This document shows positions 61,269-64,000 of a stretch of 64,000 bases of DNA, one piece after another. This stretch comes from Brevibacillus panacihumi (lineage in GTDB: Bacteria > Bacillota > Bacilli > Brevibacillales > Brevibacillaceae), in assembly GCF_003710985.1 (NCBI RefSeq), contig NZ_RHHT01000066.1:1-64000 (forward strand), given 5' to 3'. Numbering within the stretch: position 1 is the first letter of the stretch; each line of letters begins with the position of its first letter. The position numbers were made by a program, and so were the translations under genes. Below the pieces are notes generated by a model. That model ran no database searches and was not told the origin of the DNA. It saw only the letters and a list, made by a program, of their open reading frames with translations.

Positions 61269-62543
61269 ATGCATAGGACGTTCGATGTCGTGATCGTCGG
61301 CGGGGGTATTGCTGGATTGACAGCGGCCCTGTACTTGGCGAGAGGCGGTAAACGTGTCGCCGTATTAGAAAGTCAGCAAAGGATGGGCGGCAGAGCCATA
61401 ACGAATCAGAAAGAGGGAGTGCGATTTAATTTAGGCTCTCACGCACTGTATGAAGGTGATGCACGCCGGGTTTTCCAGGAACTGGGTTTAAACCCGGACC
61501 TGTTCCGAAAGGTCGATGAGTTTAAACCATTCGGAATATGGAAGGAGCAGGTTCACCTTTTCCCCGCAAGCATGAGCTTCTTGCTAAAAAGCTCAATGCT
61601 TACCATTTCAGAGAAAGTCATGTTTGCCGGACTGCTTATGCGTATTCTCAAGATGGATGTCGAGGCAATTCCCCGGATCAGTCTGCGAGCCTGGATGGAA
61701 CAGAACGTTCGAAGTCCTATGCTTCGCCACATGCTATATGTCATGGCCCGGGGAGGAACTTATGTTCAGGCTCCGGATTTGCAAGAAGCAGGCCCTCTCT
61801 TCAGGCAGATGCAGCGGTCGATTGCCGGCGTGTATTACGTAAAGCGCGGGTGGGGCGCACTGATTGAGCACCTCTGCGAGGAAGCACAGCGACTGGGCGT
61901 GGCCTTGCTAACAGGGCGCAAAGTGACTGCTGTCGGACACGAAGACGGATGCGTCCGACATATCTTGTGTGCGGACGGTGAAACAATTGAAGCAGCGTAC
62001 GTCATTCTGGCGACGCCGCCTGGGATAGCACGAAATCTCGTACCCAATTCGGATGCGACGTCGCTGAAGACATGGGACGAACAAGCGATCCCGGTGACAG
62101 CCGCTTGTCTGGACATCGGACTGCGACGCCTGCCGGTTCCCGATCGTCAATTCGTGTATGGAATTGACCAGCCGATCATGATGGTCAATGCTTCCCGTAT
62201 TCATGGACTTGATATGAGCGATGACGGTGACGTGCAAGTGTTTCAAATGATTAAATTTCAGAATCAGGATGGAGATGCAGGGGAAGATCGGAGACAGCTG
62301 GAAGCAGCACTTGATCTCATTCATCCCGGCTGGAAACGGGAAGTCGTAACGGAGCAGTACTTGCCAAGGATGACTGTCGTTCACGATTTTATGCATTTGA
62401 AGCGAAAACAAAACCTTGGTCCCGCCGTTCCGGAAATCAAAGGGCTATATGTCGCGGGAGATTGGGCTACGCACGGAGAATACCTGGTAAACGGAGCAGC
62501 CGCCAGTGCCAAGCGGGCCGCAGAACATATTCTTGCGCAGTAA
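61269..62543 (+). CDS. FAD-dependent oxidoreductase (phytoene desaturase/amine oxidase-like)
   Basis: Protein of 424 aa: dinucleotide motif VVIVGGGIAGLTAALYLARGG (5-25) with VLESQQRMGGRA, a NLGSHALY substrate loop, and the late FAD motif GLYVAGDWATHGEYLVNGAAASAKRAAE. This architecture is that of phytoene-desaturase-like and amine-oxidase-like flavoproteins. Substrate unknown. GAGGTG precedes the ATG. It stands directly upstream of an ECF41 sigma gene and has an ECF41 promoter, so it is the probable target (oxidoreductase type) of that sigma factor. Confidence 0.9.
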   Translation: MHRTFDVVIVGGGIAGLTAALYLARGGKRVAVLESQQRMGGRAITNQKEGVRFNLGSHALYEGDARRVFQELGLNPDLFRKVDEFKPFGIWKEQVHLFPASMSFLLKSSMLTISEKVMFAGLLMRILKMDVEAIPRISLRAWMEQNVRSPMLRHMLYVMARGGTYVQAPDLQEAGPLFRQMQRSIAGVYYVKRGWGALIEHLCEEAQRLGVALLTGRKVTAVGHEDGCVRHILCADGETIEAAYVILATPPGIARNLVPNSDATSLKTWDEQAIPVTAACLDIGLRRLPVPDRQFVYGIDQPIMMVNASRIHGLDMSDDGDVQVFQMIKFQNQDGDAGEDRRQLEAALDLIHPGWKREVVTEQYLPRMTVVHDFMHLKRKQNLGPAVPEIKGLYVAGDWATHGEYLVNGAAASAKRAAEHILAQ

Positions 62544-62570
62544 ACGTATTCGCGCAGAAAAGGAGTGTCT

Positions 62571-63457
62571 ATGGAAACGGAAAGAATGTATCGAACCTAC
62601 CGGGCAATCATGTTCTCGCTTGCGTACCGGATGATGGGCAGCGTCTCGGATGCGGAAGATATCGTGCAGGAAGCATTCGTTGCAGTCAAACAGCTTCCGC
62701 CGCATACACAGATCCACAATGAAAAGTCGTATTTATGCAAGATCGTTGCAAACCGCTGCCTGAATCTGCTTCAGCATTCTGTAAAGCAGCGTGAAGTATA
62801 CGTTGGAACTTGGCTCCCGGAGCCACTTGTGTCCTATGCAAATGATAAAGACCTGGATCCGTCCGAGATCTACCAGCAGAAAGAATCGCTCTCGACTGCT
62901 TATCTGCTGCTCTTGCAGCAGCTCAGCGCGACAGAACGGATTGTCTTCCTGCTGCGTGAAGTATTCGAATACTCGTATGACGAGATTGCAGATGTCGTCG
63001 GGAAAAGCAGCTTCAACTGCCGGCAAATTTTCCATCGGGCGAAGAAAAGCATGCACCGCAACCCGCAAAATCGTCTGAAGTGGAAACTGTCACGGAATCG
63101 CAGGTACAGCAGTTTATACAAGCATTGATTGATGGCGATTCGAGCAGCCTGTTGCGACTGCTGGCGAATGATGCCGTCCATTACACGGATGGGGGCGGCA
63201 AAGCGCAGGCGGTTCCATATCCCGTGGTTGGCATCGCCAATGTAGTCCAGTTTTATGAAGTCCTGATCCGCTGGTTTCGTGATACGGACATGAGTTATTC
63301 CTACCAGATCGCGCAAGTTAACGGAAATCCCGGCCTTGTATTGATGATTGAAGGTAAGCCAGCCTATGTATATGCGTTTGAAGCCGAGAACCATAAAATC
63401 CGTTCGATCTATACCGTAGCGAATCCGGAAAAACTTCAGCACTTGGCTAATCTGTGA
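62571..63457 (+). pseudogene. ECF41-group sigma factor, frameshifted
   Basis: Two frames make one ECF41 sigma factor of about 295 aa. The first has region 2 (YRAIMFSLAYRMMGSVSDAE DIVQEAF), the ECF41 linker WLPEPLVS and region 4 (LSATERIVFLLREVFEYSYDE). The second, one base back, gives AKSSEVETVTESQVQQFIQALIDGD and the SnoaL-like domain to 63457 (HYTDGGGKAQAVPYPVVG). The shift maps to the A-run near 63042-63048: one more A would join HRAKKKHAPQPAKSSEVETV. As read, translation of the first frame ends at 63126-63128 with a wrong C-terminus. ATG at 62571 follows AAAAGGAG. Possible assembly error in a homopolymer. Confidence 0.86.
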
Positions 63458-63492
63458 GGATCGGTTTTTATCAAATGTCAGGGGTGATCAGC

Positions 63493-64000
63493 TTGAAAAT
63501 GATTGAATTGGAACTTAAAACGATAAACATAACGGAGATGCAACGATTTTATGTAGACACACTAGGTCTTGTATTGGTTGAGCAATCGGAGGATGGTTTC
63601 ACGGTACAGGCTGGTGCTACCAGGCTCACATTTATCCGTGAGCAAGATGAATCCGTTCCCTACTATCACTTCGCCATGAACATCCCTGAGAACCAGATCG
63701 CGGATGCGAAAAACTGGCTGCTAAATAGAGGCTGTTCCGTTCTGCAGGCCGAACCGATTGACTTCTTGAATATCCATGCTGAGGCTGATATTGCCTATTT
63801 CCATGGGACGGATGCACATGCCGTTTATTTCGAAGATCCGGCAGGAAACCTCGTCGAATTTATCGCGAGACATCGATTGGGAAACCCCTCGAACGAGACT
63901 TTTGGAAGCTCATCCATTCTCAACATCAGCGAGATCGGATTCCCGCTTAGGGGAAATACGCCAGAGACGATCGATTTCTTGAGCGCGAGGATTCCTTTGG
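63493..64000 (+). CDS. Glyoxalase/VOC superfamily protein, cut by window edge
   Basis: Starts MKMIELELKTINITEMQRFY and contains VDTLGLVLVEQSEDGFTVQA, YYHFAMNIPENQIADAKNWL and HAVYFEDPAGNLVEFIARH, the paired beta-alpha-beta-beta-beta modules of the glyoxalase/bleomycin-resistance/extradiol dioxygenase fold. A second module appears to start near the right edge (NISEIGFPLRGNTPETIDFL). TTG at 63493 with GGGGTGATC upstream is chosen; ATG at 63499 or 63475 is possible. Follows the second ECF41 sigma gene by 35 nt and may belong to its operon. Function unknown; no stop codon before position 64000. Confidence 0.85.
   Translation, partial: MKMIELELKTINITEMQRFYVDTLGLVLVEQSEDGFTVQAGATRLTFIREQDESVPYYHFAMNIPENQIADAKNWLLNRGCSVLQAEPIDFLNIHAEADIAYFHGTDAHAVYFEDPAGNLVEFIARHRLGNPSNETFGSSSILNISEIGFPLRGNTPETIDFLSARIPL

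Noticed and set aside
63040-63060. Programmed -1 frameshift in the second ECF41 gene
   Set aside because: The shift is in the right direction, but the site is not a proper X-XXY-YYZ heptamer and no downstream stimulatory hairpin was apparent; an indel in the A-run is simpler.

Overview
The window reads as the chromosome of a spore-forming Firmicute with roughly 50% GC, most likely Brevibacillus or a close relative. This is inferred from gene content and synteny: a LiaIHFSR-type envelope-stress operon, a BmrC/BmrD heterodimeric exporter, FabL with a FapR operator, YfhP next to MutY, NtdP next to YgaD, GsaB, YneF, ComER and YugP homologues. No rRNA, tRNA, CRISPR array or prophage module was seen. 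Genes are dense, mostly in short operons closed by clear intrinsic terminators.

Layout. 1-122 is the 3' end of a group II intron that interrupts a long palindromic intergenic repeat; further copies of the repeat lie at 20203-20438 and 42528-42768. 0.4-8.3 kb is cell-envelope sensing: an OmpR/EnvZ-type pair, a secreted NlpC/P60 endopeptidase under a c-di-AMP (ydaO-type) riboswitch, and the lia-like operon with an inserted SAM methyltransferase gene. 8.3-16.2 kb holds PrpE, an amidase, YneF and a three-gene signalling module (hybrid kinase, CheR, REC-PAS-PAS kinase). CheR there lacks any ordinary start codon and appears to begin at ATT. 16.2-20.2 kb is bmrCD behind a leader with a terminator hairpin. 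21.4-24.0 kb has sodA followed by an ArsR/MFS cassette bracketed by a 101-bp duplication of the sodA 3' end. 25.3-27.5 kb is an ECF41 (SigJ-type) sigma factor module with a recognisable ECF41 promoter. 28.3-31.5 kb holds yfhP, mutY and a lipoprotein gene. 31.5-32.8 kb is a cluster of six very small genes on the minus strand, most with strong ribosome binding sites. 33.0-39.8 kb holds fabL, ntdP, ygaD, two MFS genes and a flavin reductase. 39.9-46.4 kb holds metabolic and membrane genes and a pyruvate-oxidase-like enzyme. 46.5-51.1 kb is a large divergent glutamate synthase large subunit. 53.0-58.4 kb is a beta-lactam resistance island in which beta-lactamase and BlaI are intact, the PBP gene has a small deletion and blaR1 carries an in-frame TGA. 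58.5-61.1 kb is an ABC-2 exporter. 61.2-64.0 kb is a second ECF41 module with a FAD oxidoreductase target and a frameshifted sigma gene, followed by a glyoxalase-fold gene that runs off the window.

The unifying theme is envelope stress and antibiotic response: two-component systems, LiaRS, a c-di-AMP-controlled wall hydrolase, drug exporters and the bla island. Two ECF41 modules are added to this. The most unusual signals are the nested palindromic repeat family with an intron inserted in its centre, the sodA tail duplication around a foreign-looking cassette, the ATT-initiated cheR, the small-gene cluster, and the decayed genes of the bla and second ECF41 loci.
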